From assembly GCA_002839205.1 (NCBI GenBank), contig PGXP01000064.1, forward strand, positions 1-8,272: a DNA stretch of 8,272 nucleotides, read 5' to 3'. The stretch is from Spirochaetae bacterium HGW-Spirochaetae-9 (GTDB taxonomy: Bacteria > Spirochaetota > Spirochaetia > Treponematales > Rectinemataceae). Positions 1 to 5,665 of this stretch are shown one piece after another. How positions within the stretch are numbered: the first letter of the stretch is position 1; every line of letters starts with the position of its first letter. The translations under genes and the position numbers were made by a program. A model generated the notes under the pieces. That model saw only the letters and a list, made by a program, of their open reading frames with translations. It was not told the DNA's origin and did not search any database.

Positions 1-97
1 TATGCTCTCCAAGGAGCTTGACCGTGGCAGGAGCCGAGGCTACGCATGCGGGTGAGGTTTCGTATTCGGCCAAATGGACCGCGAAGATGTCTTTCAT
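1..97 (-). CDS. Galactokinase-family (GHMP) sugar kinase, N-terminal fragment
   Basis: Partial gene running off the left edge. Reading the minus strand from the ATG at 97-95 gives 32 codons starting MKDIFAVHLAEYE. The pattern is an N-terminal helix, then HLAEYE, then SAPATVKLLGEH at residues 21-32. This matches the start of galactokinases, where a short helix with an EYG-like motif precedes the signature GRVNLIGEHTDYN. The E31-H32 pair corresponds to the substrate-binding Glu-His of the family. The usual G-R-x-N of the signature reads A-T-V-K here, so it is a divergent member. Galactokinases phosphorylate galactose at C1 with ATP in the cytoplasm (Leloir pathway), but the altered signature leaves the substrate open. 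A Shine-Dalgarno-like AGAAGG lies 4 bases before the ATG; an in-frame TTG immediately upstream is an alternative start. It lies 67 bases downstream of the 111-residue gene on the same strand, so co-transcription is possible. Family call fairly sure; exact substrate not. Confidence 0.72.
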   Translation of the reverse strand, partial: MKDIFAVHLAEYETSPACVASAPATVKLLGEH

Positions 98-164
98 CAA
101 CCCTTCTTTTCGGCACTACCCGCGGCACGGATCAAAAACGTACGACGAGATCATTTTACATTAC

Positions 165-500
165 TTATCGCGATGGTTCAATGAAAAAAACACCACTTGC
201 TTTCATCATTTTTCGCAGCTTGGCTAGTTGGCCTTCGGCTTCCTTCAATTCAGCCTCATAGCGATGCCGTTCCAGAATCTTCGCTTCAACGCCCTTCGCC
301 TTCCAGGCTCCCGCTTTTCCAATATATTCGGTGACTACCTTGCCGCCCTCGCGCTTGACGAGGTACATATAGAAGCCATTTCCCCGCCTCTTCACCGCCA
401 GGGAGCCCCTGGGACGCTGGAGGCATTCTTCTCTCAATCTTGTCACCGTGCGGTACAGACGCATATACTCATTCTGCAGCATCGTTTCTATGGCGCTCAT
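165..500 (-). CDS. Uncharacterised 111-residue coiled-coil protein
   Basis: I do not recognise a named family with certainty. The protein has three visible parts. Residues 1-28 are a charged helix (MSAIETMLQNEYMRLYRTV). Residues 29-63 are a likely beta-hairpin block with PRGSL, KRRGNGFYMYLVKREGGKV and EYIGK. Residues 64-100 are a second charged helix, probably coiled coil (AKILERHRYEAELKEAEGQLAKL). No signal peptide or membrane segment is present, so it is probably cytoplasmic. A small helix/PRGS/beta-hairpin/helix layout resembles short uncharacterised bacterial proteins (DUF6788-like), but that is a memory-based impression. The start ATG (500-498) is preceded by GAGGT with a 6-base gap, a good ribosome binding site, which supports a real gene. 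It lies 101 bases downstream of the tRNA-Arg gene and 67 bases upstream of the galactokinase-like gene, all on the minus strand. The basic middle block could contact nucleic acid, but this is speculation. Confidence 0.7.
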   Translation of the reverse strand: MSAIETMLQNEYMRLYRTVTRLREECLQRPRGSLAVKRRGNGFYMYLVKREGGKVVTEYIGKAGAWKAKGVEAKILERHRYEAELKEAEGQLAKLRKMMKASGVFFIEPSR

Positions 501-601
501 CGCTGAACCTCATTGGATATATATCACGACACGACGCTTGGAGGAAGGATTTTTTCCTTTTTATGCAGGAAATGCAGACACATGAAAGAAAGTTCCGGCA
601 A

Positions 602-675
602 TGAGCGATGCGCGATTCGAACGCGCGACCTTCGGCTCCGGAGGCCGACGCTCTATCCAGCTGAGCTAATCGCCC
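602..675 (-). tRNA. tRNA-Arg (anticodon CCG)
   Basis: The minus strand folds into a full cloverleaf. The acceptor stem GGGCGAT pairs with ATCGCTC, with one G-T wobble at the second pair. The D arm is GCTC-AGCTGGATA-GAGC. The anticodon arm is TCGGC-CTCCGGA-GCCGA, with anticodon CCG reading the CGG arginine codon. The variable loop is 5 bases and the T arm is GCGCG-TTCGAAT-CGCGC. The discriminator base is A. The 3' CCA is not encoded (the following bases are TTG), so it must be added by CCA-adding enzyme. A sigma-70-like promoter lies about 40 bases upstream. No hairpin with a T-tract is visible between the tRNA and the 111-residue gene downstream, so readthrough into that gene is possible. Confidence 0.96.
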
Positions 676-718
676 GTATTGCAGCGCGAGAAGCCAGTAG
701 CCTTCTCAAACGCAGAGC

Positions 719-748
719 ATAATAGTACAAGGCTTCGGTAAAAGTCAA
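719..748 (-). promoter_or_regulatory. Sigma-70-type promoter for tRNA-Arg
   Basis: On the minus strand a -35 box TTGACT (748-743) is followed by an 18-base spacer and a -10 box TATTAT (724-719). Each box is one mismatch from consensus. The predicted transcription start near 712 leaves a leader of roughly 37 bases before the mature tRNA 5' end at 675. No gene starts between the boxes and the tRNA, so the tRNA is the clear target. Confidence 0.7.
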
Positions 749-837
749 GAAGTGCCGGATTTTCAGCGCTCGCCATCATGCCTGATTCCGAATATAGCCA
801 CTAGACCGCCTGCCCTCTGTCCGGACACAATCTACCC

Positions 838-1464
838 ATGGAAACGATCATACTGGCTTCATCCTCCCCGCGACGCAAGGAAATTCTCGCTTCCCTCAAC
901 CTGCCCTTCATTCCTATCCATCCAGATATCGACGAGGCTGTCTGCGACCACCTAGACCCTGCATACAGAGTGATTGCCCTGGCTGAAAAGAAGTCCGCAG
1001 CTGGCCTGGCCCTTCTGGAATCAGAGGAGAAAGAAAGCGAGCTGCCTCGACTCCTGTTGGCTGCCGATACTTTGGTGGCCTTCCACCATGCCAGAGGCTG
1101 GAAAACGATAGGCAAGCCACGTGACAGGGATGAGGCCCGATCGATGCTCCTCTATATGGAGGGCAGGACACATCGGGTTTTTTCCGGACTCTGCCTCCTG
1201 GACGTCAGAAACGGAAGGCGGCATACCACCCTCGCCACCACAAAAGTGAGATTTTCAAACATGAGTGGAATGGAAATAGAACGCTATCTCGATACCGGCG
1301 AATGGGAGGGAGCAGCAGGGGCGTACAGGGTACAGGGGGCGGGCTCATGTTTTATCACTTCGCTGGTAGGGTCCTGGTCCTGCGTGGTGGGCTTGCCAAT
1401 CCGTGAACTTTATGGCATTCTCAGAGACGCTGATTACGACTTCGGAGTCACCGGGCGCTCCTAG
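838..1464 (+). CDS. maf: Maf family nucleoside triphosphate pyrophosphatase
   Basis: A 208-residue protein of the Maf/YhdE/YceF family. These cytoplasmic enzymes hydrolyse canonical or modified nucleotides (dTTP, UTP, m5UTP, pseudo-UTP and similar, depending on subfamily) to the monophosphate and pyrophosphate, as house-cleaning or division-linked factors. Visible motifs in family order are ASSSPRR at residues 7-13 (phosphate-binding start of the fold), AADTLV at 75-80 with catalytic-type D77, GKP at 92-94, GRTHRVFSG at 109-117, EWEGAAGAYRVQG at 155-167 with Q166, and VGLP at 184-187. The Lys often seen before AGAY in YhdE-type members is replaced by Ala159, so the substrate subclass is uncertain. 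The ASSSPRR motif normally lies within the first dozen residues, which fixes the ATG at 838. No clear Shine-Dalgarno sequence precedes it. It is divergent from the tRNA-Arg gene and separated from rpsB by 209 bases without an obvious terminator. Confidence 0.93.
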   Translation: METIILASSSPRRKEILASLNLPFIPIHPDIDEAVCDHLDPAYRVIALAEKKSAAGLALLESEEKESELPRLLLAADTLVAFHHARGWKTIGKPRDRDEARSMLLYMEGRTHRVFSGLCLLDVRNGRRHTTLATTKVRFSNMSGMEIERYLDTGEWEGAAGAYRVQGAGSCFITSLVGSWSCVVGLPIRELYGILRDADYDFGVTGRS

Positions 1465-1523
1465 CTGCACTTGAATTTGATGCACCCTGCTCCACTCCAT
1501 GTTTCCGGTCTCCGATCGTAGCA

Positions 1524-1565
1524 GCACAAGGCACTTAAGTGCCGAATCAGTGATGTGCCTTGCGC
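1524..1565 (+). promoter_or_regulatory. Mutually exclusive stem-loops in the rpsB upstream region
   Basis: GGCACTTAAGTGCC at 1530-1543 is a perfect palindrome able to form a 5-base-pair stem with a TTAA loop. The same left arm, within GCACAAGGCAC (1524-1534), also pairs with GTGCCTTGCGC (1555-1565) at 10 of 11 positions. The two structures share the left arm and cannot coexist. No T-tract follows, so neither is a standard intrinsic terminator. The palindrome could alternatively be a DNA operator. Confidence 0.45.
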
Positions 1566-1590
1566 ATCGCCGATTAATCTTCCGCCCGTC

Positions 1591-1617
1591 GATGGCGACA
1601 TCATAGATGACGACATC
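1591..1617 (+). repeat. Imperfect tandem 12-base repeat in the rpsB leader
   Basis: GATGGCGACATC (1591-1602) and GATGACGACATC (1606-1617) differ at one base and are separated by ATA, giving a 15-base period. The left copy overlaps the small hairpin GTCG-ATGG-CGAC. It could be a protein-binding pair of sites or chance. No third copy is visible. Confidence 0.4.
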
Positions 1618-1640
1618 CCGGGACGAGAATCAGAGAAGGG

Positions 1641-1668
1641 GATCAGGTTTTACCCTGATCACGGGAGG
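1641..1668 (+). promoter_or_regulatory. Hairpin abutting the rpsB ribosome binding site
   Basis: GATCAGG (1641-1647) pairs perfectly with CCTGATC (1654-1660) across a 6-base loop. Two bases later comes a strong Shine-Dalgarno GGGAGG (1663-1668), 5 bases before the GTG start of rpsB. The position suggests translational control or protection of the ribosome loading site. The strong Shine-Dalgarno decides the GTG start at 1674. Confidence 0.55.
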
Positions 1669-1673
1669 AAAAC

Positions 1674-2570
1674 GTGGCTGTTGTTACCATGAAGAACCTG
1701 CTTGAGTCCGGTGTGCATTTTGGCCACCAGGTCAAGCGCTGGGATCCCAGGATGAAGAAATTCATCTTTGCCGAACGCAACGGGATTCACATCATCGATC
1801 TCCAGAAGACCATCCAGGCGATCAAGGATGCCTATGAGGCTGTCCAGAAGGTCGTCAGCTCCGGCAAGACCGTGCTGTTTGTCGGAACAAAAAAACAAGC
1901 CCAGACCGCGATCCAGAAGGAATCAGAACGCTGCGAGCAGTTCTATGTCAACAATCGCTGGCTTGGCGGCATGCTCACCAATTTTTCCACAATCAAGAGA
2001 TCCATCCAGCGCCTCAAGAAAATTGAGCGCATGGAAGTGGACGGCACCTTTGAAAGCCTGACCAAGAAGGAAGTCGCCAGCCTCCAGAAGGAAAAGACAA
2101 AGCTGGAGAAGAACCTTGGCGGCATCAAGGAGATGAAGGACCTTCCCGGCATCCTCTTCGTCGTCGATACCCGCAAGGAAGCCATCGCCGTGGCCGAAGC
2201 CCAGCGCCTCGGGATTCCCATCGTCGCCGTCGTGGACACCAACTGCAACCCCGAAGGCATCACCTACCCCATCCCCGGCAACGATGACGCCATCCGCTCC
2301 ATAAGCCTCTTCACCCAGATCATCGCCAACGCCGTCGTCGAAGCCGGCGCTTCCGAAGGCCTCAAGATTATCGAAAGCCTGCCCGTCGAGGAAGTGGAAG
2401 AAGTCCACACCGACGCGGTGCGCAAGGAAGAGAACGAGGTCGAGGTCGACATCAGCAGCTATGCCGAAGCGGCTACAACGCCGGAATCCATTGCTCCCGT
2501 CGTTGTTGAAGCCGAGCCAGAAGCTTCCCTTCCGATCATCGACGAAGACAAGCTGTACGAGAAAAAATAA
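1674..2570 (+). CDS. rpsB: 30S ribosomal protein S2
   Basis: A 298-residue S2 protein of the small ribosomal subunit, which binds on the solvent side near the head/body junction and is needed for S1 association where S1 is present. Motifs in order are [15 protein letters not shown] at residues 5-19, [24 protein letters not shown] at 21-44, [12 protein letters not shown] at 93-104, and [14 protein letters not shown] then [17 protein letters not shown] at about 163-206. The conserved core ends near residue 232. The remaining about 65 residues are an acidic tail ([13 protein letters not shown] onward), which makes the protein longer than the usual roughly 240 residues and fits spirochaete S2 proteins. 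It starts with GTG, directed by GGGAGG 5 bases upstream. It is the first gene of the operon; tsf follows after 11 bases, as in most bacteria. Regulation probably acts through the structured leader upstream. Confidence 0.97.
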   Translation: MAVVTMKNLLESGVHFGHQVKRWDPRMKKFIFAERNGIHIIDLQKTIQAIKDAYEAVQKVVSSGKTVLFVGTKKQAQTAIQKESERCEQFYVNNRWLGGMLTNFSTIKRSIQRLKKIERMEVDGTFESLTKKEVASLQKEKTKLEKNLGGIKEMKDLPGILFVVDTRKEAIAVAEAQRLGIPIVAVVDTNCNPEGITYPIPGNDDAIRSISLFTQIIANAVVEAGASEGLKIIESLPVEEVEEVHTDAVRKEENEVEVDISSYAEAATTPESIAPVVVEAEPEASLPIIDEDKLYEKK

Positions 2571-2581
2571 GGAGCCAGACC

Positions 2582-3436
2582 GTGGATATAAAAGCTTCAG
2601 ACATAAAGAACCTCAGAGAGAAAACGGGCGCCGGAATGATGGACTGCAAAAAGGCGCTCATGGAAGCCGAAGGCGACTTCGCTGCCGCCGAAAAACTTCT
2701 TCGCGAATGGGGGATGGCAGGCCTGGAAAAGAGATCCAACCGCGCTACCAACGAAGGCAAAATCTTCCTCATCGAAAGAGACGGCAACATTGGTTTTGTG
2801 GAAATAGTCTGTGAGACTGATTTTGTCGCAAAGAACGCGGATTTTATCGCCGACGGTTACAAGATCGCCGAAAAAGCCTTTGCTGCCAAGGCCAATGAAG
2901 CCAACCCTGAACTAGACGCTATGGTGAAAGAGATCGCCATTGTCATCAAGGAAAACATTGTCCTCAAGCGGGTGCGCTATTTCGAGGCGGCTGCCGACGA
3001 ATATCTCCACAGCTATACGCACGGCGTAGGCAAGCTTGTCGTCGTCGTGAAGGCTAAAGCCATTTCGGGCTCAGCTTTCGCGGACGATAGGGTCAAGAGC
3101 TTTATCCATGACCTTGCCCTCCATATTGCGGCTTTCAATCCCATGTTCCTCGATCAGTCACAGCCTGATGCTGCCTGGGTCAAGGAGCAGCAGGAGATAT
3201 TCGCAAAACAGGTGGAGTTGGATGAAAAACTCAAAGCCAAGCCGGCCAAGGTCATAGAAGGCATTCTCGCCGGAAAGCTCAAGAAGCTGATGGCCGATGT
3301 CTGCCTCCTCGATCAGCCTTTTGTCAAAGACGAAAAGATGAGCGTTGCGGCAGCACTGGCGGCCGTTAAGAAAGAGACAGGCGCCGACTTCGGTATTCAC
3401 AGCTACTCGTACATAAAAGTAGGCGAGGCCCTTTGA
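2582..3436 (+). CDS. tsf: Translation elongation factor Ts
   Basis: A 284-residue EF-Ts, the guanine nucleotide exchange factor that releases GDP from EF-Tu in the cytoplasm. The N-terminal UBA-like domain (residues 5-45) carries LREKTGAGMMDCKKALMEAEGD. The diagnostic core motif TDFVAKN is at residues 79-85, where the Asp-Phe contacts the EF-Tu nucleotide site. The rest is a dimerisation-type core, with length close to the E. coli protein. It starts with GTG; AAGGAG overlapping the end of rpsB supplies the ribosome binding site 7 bases upstream. The C-terminus ends shortly after residues typical of the family (KKETGADFGIHSYSYIKVGEAL). It is co-transcribed with rpsB and followed by a GC-rich hairpin rather than pyrH. 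Confidence 0.97.
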   Translation: MDIKASDIKNLREKTGAGMMDCKKALMEAEGDFAAAEKLLREWGMAGLEKRSNRATNEGKIFLIERDGNIGFVEIVCETDFVAKNADFIADGYKIAEKAFAAKANEANPELDAMVKEIAIVIKENIVLKRVRYFEAAADEYLHSYTHGVGKLVVVVKAKAISGSAFADDRVKSFIHDLALHIAAFNPMFLDQSQPDAAWVKEQQEIFAKQVELDEKLKAKPAKVIEGILAGKLKKLMADVCLLDQPFVKDEKMSVAAALAAVKKETGADFGIHSYSYIKVGEAL

Positions 3437-3465
3437 CAAGGCATCGCTGAAGGAAGAATATAGAA

Positions 3466-3491
3466 GCGGAGCGGCGTTTACGCCGCTCCGC
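3466..3491 (+). other. Strong GC hairpin between tsf and frr
   Basis: GCGGAGCGGCG (3466-3476) pairs perfectly with CGCCGCTCCGC (3481-3491) across a TTTA loop, an 11-base-pair stem that is 10/11 G-C. It begins 29 bases after the tsf stop and ends 26 bases before the frr start. There is no T-tract after it, so it does not look like a standard intrinsic terminator. It may protect the 3' end of rpsB-tsf mRNA, mark a processing site or partly attenuate transcription, which would set translation-factor expression above that of the downstream genes. Confidence 0.6.
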
Positions 3492-3517
3492 GATCCATGT
3501 GACGATCGGGAGGAACT

Positions 3518-4072
3518 ATGGAATCGGTAAAAGCCATATGCGAAGAGCGCATGAAAAAAACGATCGCTTCCTTGAAGGATGAATTCAACGGCATCCGTAC
3601 CGGTCGGGCATCCCCTTCCCTCCTGGATAAGATCAGGGTGGATTACTATGGGCAAAAAAGCCCCCTTTCGCAGGTAGCCACCGTCTCCGTGCCCGAGGCG
3701 AGGCTCATCGTGGTTCAGCCCTGGGACAGAGGTCTCTTCAGCGAGATAGAAAAGGCAATTTTGAAATCCGAATTAGGTTTGAACCCCTCCAGCGACGGGA
3801 AGGTCATACGTATCGCCATACCCCCCCTCACCGAACAGCGGAGAAAAGAACTGGTAAAGTCAGCAAAAGCCATTGCGGAACAGTCACGTGTCGCCATCAG
3901 AAACATCCGTCGGGATGGGCTTGAAGATTTCAAGAAACAGCAGGCGGCAGGAGGCGTGGCCGAGGACCTCATCAAGAAAGAAGAGGATGAGATCCAGAAA
4001 CTCACTGACGCATACATTCTCCAGATTTCCAAGGTGCTTGAGGAAAAAGAAAAAGAAATCATGGAAGTTTGA
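3518..4072 (+). CDS. frr: Ribosome recycling factor
   Basis: A 184-residue RRF, near the family's usual 185. Together with EF-G it splits post-termination ribosomes for reuse. Motifs include FNGIRTGRASPSLLD at residues 23-37, the beta-domain region VDYYGQKSPLSQVATVSVPEARLIVVQPWD at 41-70, IPPLTEQRRKELV at 101-113, and RNIRRDG at 128-134. The last motif has the conserved Arg of the three-helix bundle that contacts 23S rRNA. The C-terminal half is strongly charged helix as expected. A GGGAGG Shine-Dalgarno lies just before the ATG. The stop codon TGA at 4070-4072 is immediately followed by the uppS ATG with no spacer. In most bacteria pyrH lies directly upstream; here tsf and the GC hairpin do. 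Confidence 0.97.
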   Translation: MESVKAICEERMKKTIASLKDEFNGIRTGRASPSLLDKIRVDYYGQKSPLSQVATVSVPEARLIVVQPWDRGLFSEIEKAILKSELGLNPSSDGKVIRIAIPPLTEQRRKELVKSAKAIAEQSRVAIRNIRRDGLEDFKKQQAAGGVAEDLIKKEEDEIQKLTDAYILQISKVLEEKEKEIMEV

Positions 4073-4780
4073 ATGTCTTCTATACGACTTCCCCAGCATG
4101 TCGCCATCATAATGGATGGAAATGGCCGCTGGGCTGCCAAACGCGGATTGCCAAGAACTGAAGGGCATAGACAGGGACTTACGGCAGCGAAACGAATCGT
4201 AGCCGAAGCATCAGCTCTTGGAATCCGTTACCTTTCCCTCTACACTTTTTCAACCGAAAACTGGAAACGGGCACAGGATGAAGTTGGGTTTCTCATGGCC
4301 CTCATCCAAAATCACCTGGCTGCCGAATTGGATTTTTATCGACGGAATAAAATCAAGGTAATGCACTCCGGCCGCCGAGAAGGGCTTTCGCTCGCCATCC
4401 TCAACGAAATCGATTCGGTAGTGCACGATACTGCAGGATTTTCAGGCATGGTTGTCAATCTCGCGATCAACTATGGCGGCAGGGATGAAATTGTCCGGGC
4501 TGTGGAAAGAATAGCGCTCTCTTCCGGTTTTTCCGGAAAAGCGGAGGAGTTCAGCGCCAGGAGCATCAGCCTGCAGCTGGATCACCCCGAAATTCCCGAC
4601 CCAGACCTTATCATACGGACCGGCGGAGAATACCGCCTTTCCAATTTTCTTCTGTGGCAGTCGGCCTATTCGGAATTCTATTTTTCCGATCGTCTCTGGC
4701 CTGACTTCTGTGAAGATGACTTAAAAAATGCCCTTGCCGATTATGGATCGCGCGAAAGGCGATTCGGGGGAACAAAATGA
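4073..4780 (+). CDS. uppS: Undecaprenyl diphosphate synthase (cis-prenyltransferase)
   Basis: A 235-residue cis-prenyltransferase that condenses eight isopentenyl diphosphates onto farnesyl diphosphate to make the C55 lipid carrier for peptidoglycan and other envelope glycans. It acts at the inner face of the cytoplasmic membrane. Signature blocks are HVAIIMDGNGRWA at residues 9-21 with Mg-binding D15, GHRQG at 31-35, YTFSTENW at 57-64, NLAINYGGRDEI at 129-140, DPDLIIRTGGEYRLSNFLLWQ at 176-196 and SRERRFGG at 226-233. The length and the single-subunit pattern fit long-chain UppS. The ATG follows the frr stop with zero spacing, so translation is likely coupled; the A-rich purine stretch at the end of frr (about 4039-4057) offers weak ribosome binding. 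It overlaps cdsA by four bases (ATGA). Confidence 0.97.
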   Translation: MSSIRLPQHVAIIMDGNGRWAAKRGLPRTEGHRQGLTAAKRIVAEASALGIRYLSLYTFSTENWKRAQDEVGFLMALIQNHLAAELDFYRRNKIKVMHSGRREGLSLAILNEIDSVVHDTAGFSGMVVNLAINYGGRDEIVRAVERIALSSGFSGKAEEFSARSISLQLDHPEIPDPDLIIRTGGEYRLSNFLLWQSAYSEFYFSDRLWPDFCEDDLKNALADYGSRERRFGGTK

Positions 4781-5658
4781 CGAAGAATATAGTTCAGCGA
4801 TTGCTCGTCTTCATACTGGGCGTACCGCTCTTTATTCTTCTCGTGGTATACGCTTCCTTCGGCAGGAATATGATCCTGGCGCTTTTGGTCGTCGCCGTGC
4901 AAATTCTCTGCGCCGGCGAGGCTGCGGCTCTTTTCACTTTTAAAAAGATACGCATCAACAAGGCTTATATCACGATTCTCTCAGTTTCGGCGGCGGCGAT
5001 TCAATACATGTCACCCATACTGAGCGACCTTCTACCCTCCAGGCCTTCTCCGCTTGAAATTCTCCTTGGCGTCGCCATGCTTGGAAGTTTGGCCTCTATC
5101 GCTCCTTTTGCATTCGCCCAAAAAGAATCTTTTGAGACTATTCTGCCCGAAATGACAGCCTCGCTTTTTGTCTTTTTCTATTGCGGCATTCTGGGTTCCT
5201 TCCTGATGTATATCGCAACTTGTTTCTCACAAGGGGCGGAACCTGTTTTCAGCTTTACGCTGATGACCTTTGGAAATGACAGCCTTGCATGGCTGGTCGG
5301 TATGACCCTTGGCAAAAAACGCGGCGTTGTAGCTGTGTCGCCCGGCAAGAGCGTGGCAGGTTTCATGGGTGGTTTTGCAGGCTCTATTATCGCCGCCTTT
5401 ATTGCCTACCTCCTTTTCCCGAACAGCGGATTTGGGCCGCCCTGGGCAATACTCCTTCTCGGAATGCTCATGGGGGTCTCCGTCATCCTGGGGGATCTGG
5501 TGGAAAGCGCGATGAAGCGTTCCGCAGGCGTCAAGGACTCGAGCACGCTGGTGCCCGGCAGGGGTGGATTCCTGGACTCCTTCGACAGCCTTCTCTATTC
5601 TGCCCCACTATTCGCCCTGTTTTCGGCCTTTTTAGGCTTCTTCGCGCCCCTCGCATAG
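4777..5658 (+). CDS. cdsA: Phosphatidate cytidylyltransferase (CDP-diacylglycerol synthase)
   Basis: A 293-residue integral membrane enzyme that converts phosphatidic acid and CTP to CDP-diacylglycerol, the precursor of all phospholipid classes in bacteria. There are about seven to eight hydrophobic segments, beginning at residues 7-28 and 31-50. The C-terminal catalytic region shows FGNDSLAWLVGMTLGKKRG at 165-183, SPGKSVAGFMGG at 188-199 and the signature ESAMKRSAGVKDSSTLVPGRGGFLDSFDS at 243-271. The signature matches the family pattern S-x-x-K-R-x4-K-D except that PGHGG reads PGRGG (R262) and LDRxD reads LDSFD (S268). The metal-binding acidic residues remain (D254, D267, D270). The start is set by the ATGA overlap with uppS; GGGGGAAC just upstream is a plausible ribosome binding site. 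dxr follows after 7 bases. Confidence 0.95.
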   Translation: MTKNIVQRLLVFILGVPLFILLVVYASFGRNMILALLVVAVQILCAGEAAALFTFKKIRINKAYITILSVSAAAIQYMSPILSDLLPSRPSPLEILLGVAMLGSLASIAPFAFAQKESFETILPEMTASLFVFFYCGILGSFLMYIATCFSQGAEPVFSFTLMTFGNDSLAWLVGMTLGKKRGVVAVSPGKSVAGFMGGFAGSIIAAFIAYLLFPNSGFGPPWAILLLGMLMGVSVILGDLVESAMKRSAGVKDSSTLVPGRGGFLDSFDSLLYSAPLFALFSAFLGFFAPLA

Positions 5659-5665
5659 GAGAATC

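Larger units (their letters stand above)
1465..1673 (+). promoter_or_regulatory. Gene-free region, probable structured 5' leader of the rpsB operon
   Basis: No plausible gene occupies these 209 bases between maf and rpsB. The region contains a 14-base perfect palindrome at 1530-1543, a competing longer stem 1524-1534/1555-1565, a small hairpin GTCG-ATGG-CGAC at 1588-1599, an imperfect 12-base direct repeat at 1591-1617, and a hairpin at 1641-1660 next to the rpsB ribosome binding site. Such crowding suggests a structured leader RNA. S2 autoregulation through its mRNA leader is known in other bacteria, so a similar role here is a reasonable inference. I could not find a convincing -35/-10 pair, so whether all of it is transcribed from a promoter inside the region or read through from maf is open. 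Confidence 0.5.

Noticed and set aside
228..506. 92-codon plus-strand open frame opposite the 111-residue gene
   Set aside because: The minus-strand frame has a good ribosome binding site and a plausible helix/beta/helix protein. The plus frame has neither.
545..559. Possible terminator AAGGA-TTTTT-TCCTT downstream of the tRNA
   Set aside because: Only five weak pairs, and read on the tRNA strand it is followed by CCTCC rather than a T-tract.
676..837. Plus-strand promoter for maf
   Set aside because: Candidate -10 boxes such as TATAGC near 793 have no acceptable -35 at the right distance. The CATAAT at 719-724 is the complement of the tRNA promoter.
1923..2408. 161-codon open frame on the minus strand inside rpsB
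   Set aside because: It lies opposite a clear, full-length ribosomal protein gene with biased codon use that leaves the opposite frame open. It has no ribosome binding site or recognisable motif.
3437..3517. Assembly gap or deleted pyrH remnant between tsf and frr
   Set aside because: No UMP kinase-like residues occur in any frame, both flanking genes are complete, and the same arrangement without pyrH is known in other spirochaetes.
3158..3655. 165-codon minus-strand open frame across the tsf end and frr start
   Set aside because: It covers two conserved genes and the GC hairpin in antisense and shows no protein-like motif.
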